Below are positions 32,513 through 40,239 of a stretch of 64,000 bases of DNA, piece by piece. A program made the translations under genes and the position numbers. The DNA is from Mycobacterium sp. URHB0044 (lineage in GTDB: Bacteria; Actinomycetota; Actinomycetes; Mycobacteriales; Mycobacteriaceae), in assembly GCF_000620625.1 (NCBI RefSeq), contig NZ_JIAW01000027.1:25407-89406 (forward strand), given 5' to 3'. The notes below the pieces were generated by a model. It was not told where the DNA came from. It saw nothing but the letters and a program-made list of their open reading frames with translations, and ran no database searches. Numbering within the stretch: position 1 is the stretch's first letter; each line of letters starts with the position of its first letter.

Positions 32513-33352
32513 CTACCCGGCGTCGCGGCCCTGCAGCAGCAGTTGGCTCAACCGGGTGGTGGTGGCCACGCCGTCGTCGTAGCCGCCGGCGCCGCCGAGT
32601 GAGTTCATCACCGCCAGCGTGTACCGCTGGCCTCCTCCCGCGAAACCGACCGAATTCACCACCCAGCCGCCCTGCTCCAGTGACCAGCCGTCCTTGTTGC
32701 CCGGCGTCATCGCGGGGCCCGCACCCCAGACCCCCCATTGCTGATTGGGCGCAACGTGTTGCAGCGCATCGACGATGGCGGCGGTGTCGCTGGGATCCAG
32801 CGCGGTGAGCACGTAGTTGATCAGCCGGTCGAGGTCGTTGGCCGTCGACTTCTGGAAACCCCAGTACGGGAAGATGTTGCTGAATCCGCGCTGCGGTGTC
32901 AGGTCCGTCATTCCGTACCGCGGAAAGTCGGCGTTGAAGGCCTGGTGGTCGCGACCTCCGTAGCGCGCCCACAGCGCGTCGGCGGCATCGTCGTCGGACG
33001 AATGCAGCATCGCTGCCATCAGGCTTCGGTCGTCCGCGCTGAGCGACACCGTCCCGGCCCGCTGGCGGGTGAGCAGGTCGACCACCATGGCCAGCTTGAT
33101 GGTCGAGGCCGTCCAGACGAGCTCGCCGGCGTGCGAATTGCGGTAAGTCGCACCGGTTTTGCGGTCCCGGAGCACGTAGCCCACCGTGCCGGGGCGGGTA
33201 CCGAGGTACGCGTCGGCGGCCGCGACGCGGTTCTGTAGGTCGCAGTCCGACGGTGCCAGTTCTGGTGCGCAGTCCGCCCCCGCGAGGGGCGTCGGAACCG
33301 CGGCAGTCACGACAACGGCGACCATCAGGGCGACGACGAGCCGGCATCTCAC
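32513..33352 (-). CDS. Exported class A beta-lactamase-fold serine hydrolase
   Basis: A 279-residue exported protein with a cleavable signal (VVALMVAVVVTAAVPTPLAGA). It has the penicillin-binding/beta-lactamase-class-A fold: SxxK is in WTASTIKLAMV (near residue 82), the second motif reads SSDDDAADAL where SDN is usual, and the third reads NKDGW in place of KTG. The altered motifs suggest a beta-lactamase-like or PBP-like protein, not a proven beta-lactamase. It starts at a GTG and is divergent from xylB. Confidence 0.8.
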   Translation of the reverse strand: MRCRLVVALMVAVVVTAAVPTPLAGADCAPELAPSDCDLQNRVAAADAYLGTRPGTVGYVLRDRKTGATYRNSHAGELVWTASTIKLAMVVDLLTRQRAGTVSLSADDRSLMAAMLHSSDDDAADALWARYGGRDHQAFNADFPRYGMTDLTPQRGFSNIFPYWGFQKSTANDLDRLINYVLTALDPSDTAAIVDALQHVAPNQQWGVWGAGPAMTPGNKDGWSLEQGGWVVNSVGFAGGGQRYTLAVMNSLGGAGGYDDGVATTTRLSQLLLQGRDAG

Positions 33353-33357
33353 CGCAC

Positions 33358-33386
33358 CAGCTTCGCATTAAGCTGAGACGACTCAG
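33358..33386. promoter_or_regulatory. Two overlapping inverted repeats upstream of xylB
   Basis: CAGCTT-N6-AAGCTG (33358-33375) and CTGAG-N4-CTCAG (33373-33386) fill most of the 52-bp gap between the serine hydrolase and xylB. Either may be an operator; no local regulator is adjacent. Confidence 0.35.
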
Positions 33387-33404
33387 GCATCCGAGGAGGT
33401 CAGC

Positions 33405-34802
33405 GTGGCTCTCGTCGCGGGAATCGATTCGTCCACCCAATCGTGCAAGGTGGTGGTCTGCGACGCCGACACCGGCGAGACGGTGCGTTCGGGATCGACA
33501 CCGCATCCGGCGGGCACCGAGGTCGACCCCAGGCTGTGGTGGTCGGCGCTGCAGGCCGCCATCACCGCGGCCGGTGGCCTGGACGACGTCGAGGCCATCT
33601 CCGTCGGGGCCCAGCAGCACGGCATGATCTGCCTCGACGCGGGCGGTTCCGTGGTGCGCGACGCCCTGCTGTGGAACGACACGCGGTCGAGCGGGGCGGC
33701 AGCCGACCTGGTCACCGAACTCGGCGGGCCCGACGAGTGGGCCAAGCGGGTCGGCGTGGTGCCGGTCGCATCGATCACCGCCGCGAAGTTGCGCTGGCTT
33801 GCCGACAACGAACCGAGGAACGCCGATGCGACGGCCGCGGTGTGTCTGCCGCACGATTGGCTCACCTGGCGGCTGGCCGGCGCCGGCGATCTCGCGGACC
33901 TACGCACCGACCGCAGCGACGCCAGTGGCACCGGGTACTTCGACGCCGAGGCCGGCGACTATCACCCCGACCTGCTGATGCTCGCGCTGCGGGGCCGCAA
34001 CCCGCATCTGCCGACGGTGTTGGGCCCGAATCAGGCGGCTGGACATACCGCCGGCGGGGCCGTTCTGGGACCCGGTGCCGGCGACAACGCCGCTGCGGCG
34101 CTGGGCATCGGCGCTGGGCCGGGGGATTGCATCGTGTCGCTGGGAACCTCCGGAGTGGTCAGTGCGGTCGGGGACGCCGCCGCGCACGACGCATCGGGGT
34201 TGGTGGCGGGGTTCGCGGATGCGACGGGCAGGCAGCTGCCGCTGGTGTGCACGCTCAACGGCGCTCCGGTGCTGGCGGCCGTCGCGGCGATGTTGTCGGT
34301 GGACTTCGACGAGCTCGACAGGCTGGCGCTGTCGGCGTCCGTGGGTGCCGACGGGCTGGTGCTGGTGCCGTACTTCGACGGGGAGCGGTCGCCGAACCTG
34401 CCCGATGCTGCGGGTGCGCTGCACGGTGTGACGACGCGAAACCTGCTGCCCGCCAACGTGGCCCGCGCCGCGGTAGAGGGCCTGCTGAGCTCGATGGCCT
34501 ACTGCATCGACCGGATCGCCGAGCAGGGCGTGAACGTCGAGCGCGTGATCCTCGTCGGTGGCGGCGCCCGCTCGGAGGCGATCCGGCGCATCGCCCCGGC
34601 GATTCTCGGCATGCCCGTGCACGTGCCGACACCCGCCGAGTACGTCGCGCTCGGTGCGGCGCGGCAGGCGGCGTGGACGCTGTCCGGAGCCGATGCGCCG
34701 CCGGCGTGGTCGTTCGGGGTGACGGCGTCCTACACCGCCGACCCGACCCCCGATGTCGTCGAGCGGTACCACAGCGTGCAGTCGCTGACCGTGGGGCAGT
34801 GA
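33405..34802 (+). CDS. xylB: Xylulokinase, FGGY family
   Basis: A 465-residue carbohydrate kinase expected to phosphorylate D-xylulose. FGGY landmarks are the N-terminal AGIDSSTQSCKVVVCDADTGE, the ISVGAQQHGMICLD substrate segment, LWNDTRS, the ATP-binding IVSLGTSGVVSAV and the C-terminal VILVGGGARSEAIRRI. It starts at a GTG after a strong gaggagg. No xylose isomerase, pentose transporter or arabitol dehydrogenase is adjacent, so the substrate could be another ketopentose or polyol-derived sugar. Confidence 0.88.
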   Translation: MALVAGIDSSTQSCKVVVCDADTGETVRSGSTPHPAGTEVDPRLWWSALQAAITAAGGLDDVEAISVGAQQHGMICLDAGGSVVRDALLWNDTRSSGAAADLVTELGGPDEWAKRVGVVPVASITAAKLRWLADNEPRNADATAAVCLPHDWLTWRLAGAGDLADLRTDRSDASGTGYFDAEAGDYHPDLLMLALRGRNPHLPTVLGPNQAAGHTAGGAVLGPGAGDNAAAALGIGAGPGDCIVSLGTSGVVSAVGDAAAHDASGLVAGFADATGRQLPLVCTLNGAPVLAAVAAMLSVDFDELDRLALSASVGADGLVLVPYFDGERSPNLPDAAGALHGVTTRNLLPANVARAAVEGLLSSMAYCIDRIAEQGVNVERVILVGGGARSEAIRRIAPAILGMPVHVPTPAEYVALGAARQAAWTLSGADAPPAWSFGVTASYTADPTPDVVERYHSVQSLTVGQ

Positions 34803-34830
34803 GGATTTCGCGCTAGCCGGGGGTGGCGAT

Positions 34831-35301
34831 TCACGTCCGGCGTTTGGCTGCGAGGGATTCGAGAATTCGTCCGAGCAGGTCCAGAAGGGTGTCCTGTTCC
34901 TTCGCCGTGAGATCGCCGACCGTGTCCTCCTCGAGTGTGCGCCACGCGGCGTTGACGGGACCCTCCAGAGCCCGGCCCGCGTCTGTCAGGGTCACGAGGA
35001 CGGTCCGACGATCCGCCTCGGATCGATTGCGGACGATCACCCCCGCTCTTTCCAAGCGCGAGATCATCTTGGACGTCGTTGGCGCCTCTATGGACATCTC
35101 GCGCGTCAGTTCCGCCTGGGTGCGCGGCTCCTTGTCCCAGAGGAGCATCAGCAACAGTTCCTGCCCCGCGGAAAGCCCGAGCCCGTGGAGTAGCGCCCCG
35201 GCATGTTGGCGATGCAGTCGCGCCACGGCAGAGATCCGCAGGCTGATCGTTGCCGACCGGGCGCGGTCCTGCCCGGCTGGTCCGGTCTTTTGGGGGTTCA
35301 T
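34831..35301 (-). CDS. MarR-family regulator
   Basis: A 156-residue winged-helix regulator with core motifs AQLTREMSIEAPTTSKMISRLERAGVIVRNRSEADRRTVLVTLTDAGRAL (helix-turn-helix and wing). I place the start at the ATG (MNPQKTGPAG), which has ggaagg ahead of it; a GTG 6 bp upstream is also in frame. It is divergent from the NmrA-like gene and very likely binds the two identical palindromes between them. Confidence 0.92.
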   Translation of the reverse strand: MNPQKTGPAGQDRARSATISLRISAVARLHRQHAGALLHGLGLSAGQELLLMLLWDKEPRTQAELTREMSIEAPTTSKMISRLERAGVIVRNRSEADRRTVLVTLTDAGRALEGPVNAAWRTLEEDTVGDLTAKEQDTLLDLLGRILESLAAKRRT

Positions 35302-35321
35302 TCGCACCTTCCGGAATACCT

Positions 35322-35364
35322 TTAGCCGGCTAAGGGTTGTACGGGGCGATAGTTAGCCGGCTAA
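35322..35364. promoter_or_regulatory. Twin MarR operators
   Basis: TTAGCCGGCTAA occurs twice as a perfect 12-bp palindrome (35322-35333 and 35353-35364). The centres are 31 bp apart, so both sites lie on the same face of the helix. They sit between the divergent marR and NmrA-like genes. Confidence 0.8.
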
Positions 35365-35398
35365 GGCTAAACCGTACATTCACCGGAAGGACTTTGAC

Positions 35399-36280
35399 AT
35401 GACTTCATCGACGACGAGGACGATCGCGGTCGCCGGGGCGACGGGTGCCCAGGGTGGCGCAGTCGTCGACGCGCTGCGCGAGCACGGCGCATCGGTGCGT
35501 GCGCTGGTCCGCGACACCGGGTCGGAACGTGCCCGCAACCTCGCGAGTCGCGGGGTGGAACTCGTGCAGATCGATGTGAAAAATCCGGCGTCGCTTGGCA
35601 ATGCGCTGCAAGGGGTCGACGCCTTCTTCTTCATGACGACCCCGTATGGCGTCTCGCAGAACCCCGATATCGACGGTGAGATCCAGCAAGGCGTCGATTT
35701 CGCCGACGCAGCAGCTGCTGCCGGGGTCCCGCACGTGGTGTTCAGTTCCGTCGGAGGCGCCGAGCGCAGCTCCGGCGTGCCGCACTTCGACTCCAAGCGC
35801 CGGGTCGAGGAGCACCTACTGGGGCGTGGCCTGTCGGTGACGATCGTTCGTCCGGTGTTCTTCATGGACAACTTCTTGTCGATGGCTCCCACGGTCGAAG
35901 GTGACGAACTCGTCCTGCGGCTTCCGGTTCCGGACGGCATCAAGTTGCAGACGGTCGCCGTCCGCGACATCGGCGTCGTCGTGGCTGCGGCGCTTCTCGA
36001 CCCTGCGGCGGTTCCTGCGACGATCGAGATCGCCGGCGACGAGCTGACGGGCGGTGAGATCGCCGCCACCTTCGGCGCACACGTGGGTTTGTCGGCGCGG
36101 TATGAGGCCTTGCCGGTCGAGGTGCTCGACGGTCAGGACGACCTGCAGAAGATGTTTCGCTGGTTCGCGGATACGCCCGCATATCAAGCCGACATCGCCG
36201 CCGTGCGCAAGATCGATCCGGATCTCTGGAATCTGCAGGCGTGGTTGAAGGAAACGAACTACAGCGTTAGCCAGGGGTAG
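35399..36280 (+). CDS. NmrA-like NAD(P)-binding protein (atypical SDR)
   Basis: A 293-residue Rossmann protein with the N-terminal motif IAVAGATGAQGGAVVDAL. RALVRDTGSERARNL and ELVQIDVKNPASLGNALQGVDAFFFMTTP follow, as in NmrA/HSCARG redox sensors and azoreductase-like quinone reductases. There is no canonical YxxxK catalytic pair. It starts at an ATG after cggaagg and is controlled by the divergent MarR. A role in redox or electrophile stress is a reasonable inference. Its end overlaps the LysR gene by 14 bp. Confidence 0.88.
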   Translation: MTSSTTRTIAVAGATGAQGGAVVDALREHGASVRALVRDTGSERARNLASRGVELVQIDVKNPASLGNALQGVDAFFFMTTPYGVSQNPDIDGEIQQGVDFADAAAAAGVPHVVFSSVGGAERSSGVPHFDSKRRVEEHLLGRGLSVTIVRPVFFMDNFLSMAPTVEGDELVLRLPVPDGIKLQTVAVRDIGVVVAAALLDPAAVPATIEIAGDELTGGEIAATFGAHVGLSARYEALPVEVLDGQDDLQKMFRWFADTPAYQADIAAVRKIDPDLWNLQAWLKETNYSVSQG

Positions 36281-37181
36281 GGCGCGGCCAGCTCGGCCGG
36301 GGCAGGGGTCCCGGCAGTGGTCGGAGTCGGTCCAGCACCACACGTAGCGGCGACCACGTCGCACGACCGGTACGAGTGACGGCATATGCGGTGAGGACCA
36401 CCGTGGGATCGGCCAGTGGGACGACCTTCACGCCGCTGCCGGTGGGCCTGCCCACCGGCAGCAGCCCCACGCCGTATTCGGCGACGATGAGGTCCTCGAC
36501 CAGCTCGAGGCTGTCGATCTGGTGCGCGATGCGCGGCGCGAAGCCGGCGAGTGCGCCCAGCGTGCGGACCGCGTCTTCGTCAGCGGTGTTGCGCGAGTTG
36601 ACGATCCAGGTGCGGTCGGCGTAGGCCGAGACGCCGGGTGGCCGGTCGGGTTCCTCGCTGCGCACGCCGAGACCCCATGGAATGGCCCATAGCGGAACGC
36701 TTTCCAGTAGCGGGCCGGGGGCGGCGGGTGCCAGGTTGTAGTCGTAGGTCAGAGCGAGGTCGAGATCGTCGTCGGTCAACAGCCGGAATGCCTCGATCGG
36801 TTCGTACTCACTGATCACGACGTCGACCTTGGGATGGGTGGCTGCCAGCTCGGCGAGGATCGGCAGCAGCGAGACCCGGATACCGGTGGCGAACCCACCG
36901 ACGCGTAGCGTGCCGGCGGGCTCGGCGTCCGGGTTCAGGTCGAGGCGCGCGGCGTCGACGGCGGCGAGGATGGTGACGGCGTGATCGGCCAACCGGCGTC
37001 CAGCGGGGGTCAGCCGCACGCGCCGGCCTTCGGGCTCGATCAGTGGCGTACCAGTTTCCTTTGCCAGTGCCGCGATCTGCTGTGACACCGTCGAGGTGGT
37101 CAGGTGGTACGCCTCGCCGACCGCGCGCATCGATCCCATCCGGGATAGCGCGAGCAGGAGTTGCAGCCGTCGGGTGTCCAC
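36267..37181 (-). CDS. LysR-family transcriptional regulator
   Basis: A 304-residue LysR regulator. The N-terminal helix-turn-helix is RLQLLLALSRMGSMRAVGEAYHLTTSTVSQQIAALAKETGTPLIEPEGRRVRLTPAG. The substrate-binding domain has LRVGGFATGIRVSLLPILAELAATHPKVDVVISEYEPIEAFRLL. It starts with a GTG. Its target is not evident: it lies between the convergent NmrA-like gene and a 243-bp gap before the DUF1918 gene. Confidence 0.9.
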   Translation of the reverse strand: MDTRRLQLLLALSRMGSMRAVGEAYHLTTSTVSQQIAALAKETGTPLIEPEGRRVRLTPAGRRLADHAVTILAAVDAARLDLNPDAEPAGTLRVGGFATGIRVSLLPILAELAATHPKVDVVISEYEPIEAFRLLTDDDLDLALTYDYNLAPAAPGPLLESVPLWAIPWGLGVRSEEPDRPPGVSAYADRTWIVNSRNTADEDAVRTLGALAGFAPRIAHQIDSLELVEDLIVAEYGVGLLPVGRPTGSGVKVVPLADPTVVLTAYAVTRTGRATWSPLRVVLDRLRPLPGPLPRPSWPRPTPG

Positions 37182-37243
37182 TCAGGCATTGTCCGCGATC
37201 GCTGAACGAATGGCTTGTGATCGATCAAGATCGTGCGACGGTG

Positions 37244-37324
37244 GTGCAGATCTCGCGTCTCGTGCGCCGACGTGTGCGTGAGCGTTGCGCTCGGGCCAGA
37301 GTCACGACGCGCGTGCAGATCTCG
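37244..37324. repeat. 12-bp direct repeat in a 243-bp intergenic region
   Basis: GTGCAGATCTCG occurs at 37244-37255 and 37313-37324 within the gap 37182-37424. The surrounding sequence is GC-rich and full of short CGTG/GCGC motifs. It may be a fragment of a dispersed intergenic repeat; I see no gene in the gap. Confidence 0.4.
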
Positions 37325-37424
37325 GCGGAATCTTCGCGAGTTCTGCAGAATCGTTGCCCCGCCGCCCTTCCCTCGATTGGGCTTCGCGCGCACGATTGGA
37401 GGAGGTCGACGAAGGGAGTGGGCA

Positions 37425-37673
37425 ATGAAGGCCAAGGTCGGCGATTGGTTGGTAGTCAAGGGGACGACGGTAGACAGGCACGATCAGCGGGGCGTGATCA
37501 CCGAGGTGCACTCGTCGGACGGTTCACCGCCGTACGTGGTCAAGTGGCTGAACAGCGACCACGTCGCGACCGTGTTTCCCGGCCCGGATGCGATCGTCAA
37601 CACGCCCGAGGAGCAGAAGGAAGCCGACAAGCGGGCGGAGCATCACTTCGGGTCGGCGCACGCCAAGGGCTAG
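37425..37673 (+). CDS. DUF1918 small protein
   Basis: An 82-residue protein beginning MKAKVGDWLVVKGTTVDRHDQRGVITEV, the DUF1918 SH3-like beta-barrel found throughout actinobacteria. PYVVKWLNSDHVATVFPGPDAIV follows, then a charged helical tail. It starts at the ATG with gaaggga upstream. Function unknown; the barrel could bind nucleic acid or protein. Confidence 0.9.
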   Translation: MKAKVGDWLVVKGTTVDRHDQRGVITEVHSSDGSPPYVVKWLNSDHVATVFPGPDAIVNTPEEQKEADKRAEHHFGSAHAKG

Positions 37674-37684
37674 CGGCCGGCACC

Positions 37685-38620
37685 TCAGTTGGGCAACCGC
37701 CGGTTGATTAGCAGTGCGGCCAGTGCCGCCACCGCGAGCACCACCGCGCCGAGCCGCAGCCAGCCCGCGCTGGCATCCGCCTTGATGGTTTCGTAGCCGA
37801 ACTGCTCCTGGATGTCGCTGAAGGCCCCCTCGAGCTGCCCGAGGTTCGACGCGGAATACGACTCGCCGCCCGACAATTCGGCGATCTTGGGAAGCATCTC
37901 GTCGCCGCCGACGGGTACCGGCTGGCGCTCGTTGTTGACCTCGACGAAGCCGTACGTCATGCCAAACGAGATGGTCGAGATCGGCACGCCCTCATCCCTG
38001 GCGGCGCGCGCCGCGGTGTAGGCGCCCTTCGGATCGTTCGGGTCGGCCGGGACTGTGTCGCCGTCGGACAACACCACGATGCGAGCGGGCGCCTCGTCAC
38101 CGATGGCCTGCAGCGCGGTGAAGATGGCCTCACCCGTCGCGGTGCGATCGGCCAGTTCGAGCTCGTCGATCGCGTGCTTGGTGGCGTCGCGGTCGGTCGT
38201 CGGCGACACCAACACCGTGGCCGAGCCTGCGTAGGAGACGAGGCCCAGATCGATGCCTGGCGCGAGCTGGGAAGCGAACTGCTTGGCGGCCTCTTGCGCA
38301 GCGGCCAGCCGGCTGGGGGACACGTCGGTGGTGCGCATCGACTGCGACACGTCGATCGCGAGCATGACGACGGCGCGGTCGCGCGGAACCTGGACGTCGT
38401 GCGTCGGGCCTGCCATCGCGATCGTGAACAACACCAGCGATAGCACCAGCAGGCTCGCCGGCACGTGGCGCCAGCGCGTCGGCCGCGTCGCCCGGCTGCG
38501 CCGTGCCATCTGCACGACGACGTACAGCCCGATCACCCCGATGACGACGAATAGGAACAGGAAGTACCCGGGATGTTGGAATCCCGACACCGTCATTGGC
38601 CCGAGCCACGGCAACGCCAT
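37685..38620 (-). CDS. BatA-like VWA-domain membrane protein
   Basis: A 311-residue protein with two N-terminal helices, a von Willebrand A domain with an intact MIDAS (AIDVSQSM, then TATGE and LSDGD), and one C-terminal helix (LRLGAVVLAVAALAALLIN). It is close in sequence to the VWA protein Rv1481 that I recall from the moxR1 operon. Here the segment between helix 2 and RPTRWRHVP, and one loop before ARIVVLSDG, are shorter. No MoxR ATPase or DUF58 gene is adjacent, so it looks like an orphan paralogue. Confidence 0.86.
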   Translation of the reverse strand: MALPWLGPMTVSGFQHPGYFLFLFVVIGVIGLYVVVQMARRSRATRPTRWRHVPASLLVLSLVLFTIAMAGPTHDVQVPRDRAVVMLAIDVSQSMRTTDVSPSRLAAAQEAAKQFASQLAPGIDLGLVSYAGSATVLVSPTTDRDATKHAIDELELADRTATGEAIFTALQAIGDEAPARIVVLSDGDTVPADPNDPKGAYTAARAARDEGVPISTISFGMTYGFVEVNNERQPVPVGGDEMLPKIAELSGGESYSASNLGQLEGAFSDIQEQFGYETIKADASAGWLRLGAVVLAVAALAALLINRRLPN

Positions 38621-38767
38621 GGGCGCCTCGTCATCTGCTGGTTTCGTATTCCTCGCTATTGTCCACGAACTCTGGCGCCGCTACGCCGACTTCGTCGTCT
38701 CGCGCCCGCCCCGCGTCGCCGTGGGGTTTGATGTGGTCGACATTCAAAGAGAGACAAGGGAGCCGAT

Positions 38768-39214
38768 GTGGTGGACATGAAGCTGGAAGTCGTGGTGATA
38801 CCCGTCTCCGATGTGGATCGAGCCAAGGCGTTCTACGAGACGCTGGGCTGGCGGCTGGACGCGGATTTCGCCACCGGGGACGACTTTCGGGTAATCCAAC
38901 TGACGCCTCCCGGGTCGCCGTGCTCCGTCATCTTCGGTACCGGAATATCCTCCGCGACACCGGGTTCCGTCGAGGGTTTACACCTCGTGGTGACCGACAT
39001 CGAGGCCGCCCGCGCCGAAGTGGCCAGTCGGGGCGTCGAGGTGAGTGAGGTCTTCCACGATGCCGGCGGGGTGTTCCACCGTGCCGGCACCACCGGCCGC
39101 GAACCCGGGCCGGATCCACAACGCACCAGCTATGGCTCATTCGCCTCGTTCAGCGACCCGGATGGCAACGGCTGGGTGCTGCAGGAGATCACGAGCCGCC
39201 TGCCGGGGCGCTGA
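38768..39214 (+). CDS. VOC-superfamily (glyoxalase-like) protein
   Basis: A 148-residue glyoxalase/bleomycin-resistance-fold protein: VVVIPVSDVDRAKAFYETLGWRLDADF in the first half, LHLVVTDIEAARAEVASRGVEVSEVFH in the second. It ends at SFSDPDGNGWVLQEI, with the metal-ligand positions retained. The start is the GTG after aagggag; an ATG 9 bp later is possible. Substrate unknown. Confidence 0.88.
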   Translation: MVDMKLEVVVIPVSDVDRAKAFYETLGWRLDADFATGDDFRVIQLTPPGSPCSVIFGTGISSATPGSVEGLHLVVTDIEAARAEVASRGVEVSEVFHDAGGVFHRAGTTGREPGPDPQRTSYGSFASFSDPDGNGWVLQEITSRLPGR

Positions 39215-39228
39215 CGGGCACGGTCGTC

Positions 39229-40062
39229 TCAGCCGTCCGCGTCGACCTGTGCCCAGAATCCGGCATCGGTGGCGACGAGGCGGTCGGCGATGCCCGCCTC
39301 GTCGAACGCCGTCCGGACGTCGTTGATGGTTTCGCTGTAGATCGACCATCCTTCGATGTGCGCGACCACGACCCGTGGGACGCCCAACACGGCGGTGACG
39401 TCGGCGGCTCGCTGTCCGGTCAGGGTCAGTGGGCGGCCACGGTTCTTGGTGGACAGGCGTGATGCGCCTGCGAACAGCACCGCGACGTCGATGGTCGGGA
39501 ACCGCTGCGCGATCTGCGCGACGGGCACCATCGAGGCGTTGTCGCCGCTGACGTACACCGTGGGAAGCGCGTCGGCTTGCAGGACGAATCCGGTGACCTC
39601 GGCATTGACGTGTCCGGAGGCGTCGCGGGTGCCGTCGAGCGGGCCGTGCACCGCGGGAACGGCGGTGACGGAGATGTGCCCAGCGCCGTCGTGCCGGTCG
39701 AGCTGGGTGGCTTGCCAGGATGGCAGTCCGACGGCGCGCTCACCGAGCCGTTCGGCGGCGCCCGGTCCGGTGAGGATGCGGGGCGCCGCGGTCGTGGCCC
39801 ATTGCCGACCGGCCACGTCGAGGTTGTCGTTGTGATCGTCGTGGCTGAGCAGAACGGCGTCGACGTCTCCAAGTTCGGCCGGGGCGACGGCAGGCGCTGT
39901 CAGCTTCGCCATGTTGCCGTAGTCGCGAGGTTCGTCGAACGTCGGGTCGGTGACGAAACGCGTTCCCGCGTAGTCGATGACGACGGTGGGACCACCGACC
40001 ACTCCGACGGCGAAGGTGTGGCGAGCCGCGCTGATGCGTTCCTGGGAGGCACTTTCGATCAT
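39229..40062 (-). CDS. Metallo-beta-lactamase-fold hydrolase (UlaG-like)
   Basis: A 277-residue MBL-fold protein. The metal site reads LLSHDDHNDNLD (variant of HxHxDH), with further ligands in VPAVHGP and VSGDNASM and a late histidine in VVVAHIEGW. The GGPTVVIDYAGTRFVTDPTFD start is typical of the UlaG/L-ascorbate-6-phosphate lactonase-like group. Substrate unknown. It is divergent from the arginine deiminase operon. Confidence 0.85.
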   Translation of the reverse strand: MIESASQERISAARHTFAVGVVGGPTVVIDYAGTRFVTDPTFDEPRDYGNMAKLTAPAVAPAELGDVDAVLLSHDDHNDNLDVAGRQWATTAAPRILTGPGAAERLGERAVGLPSWQATQLDRHDGAGHISVTAVPAVHGPLDGTRDASGHVNAEVTGFVLQADALPTVYVSGDNASMVPVAQIAQRFPTIDVAVLFAGASRLSTKNRGRPLTLTGQRAADVTAVLGVPRVVVAHIEGWSIYSETINDVRTAFDEAGIADRLVATDAGFWAQVDADG

Positions 40063-40140
40063 GACGCCAATATTCCAGGCAGAGGCGCTCGCTGTCAGGT
40101 CCGCTGTGCCGATGGGGATTGAAGGTCTTACGGCGTGTGA

Positions 40141-40162
40141 CTGAGGACTAAAGCCTCCTCAG
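40141..40162. promoter_or_regulatory. Hairpin/operator in the MBL-arcD intergenic region
   Basis: CTGAGGA-N8-TCCTCAG is a perfect 7-bp inverted repeat midway in the 177-bp gap 40063-40239. No ArgR-type box was recognised in the gap. Confidence 0.35.
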
Positions 40163-40239
40163 CGCGACGAGAAGTGCCCATAGCGTCAGTTTCGCAGGGC
40201 ACACGATCACCGTCGTGCCCTTCGACCTGGGAGACAACG

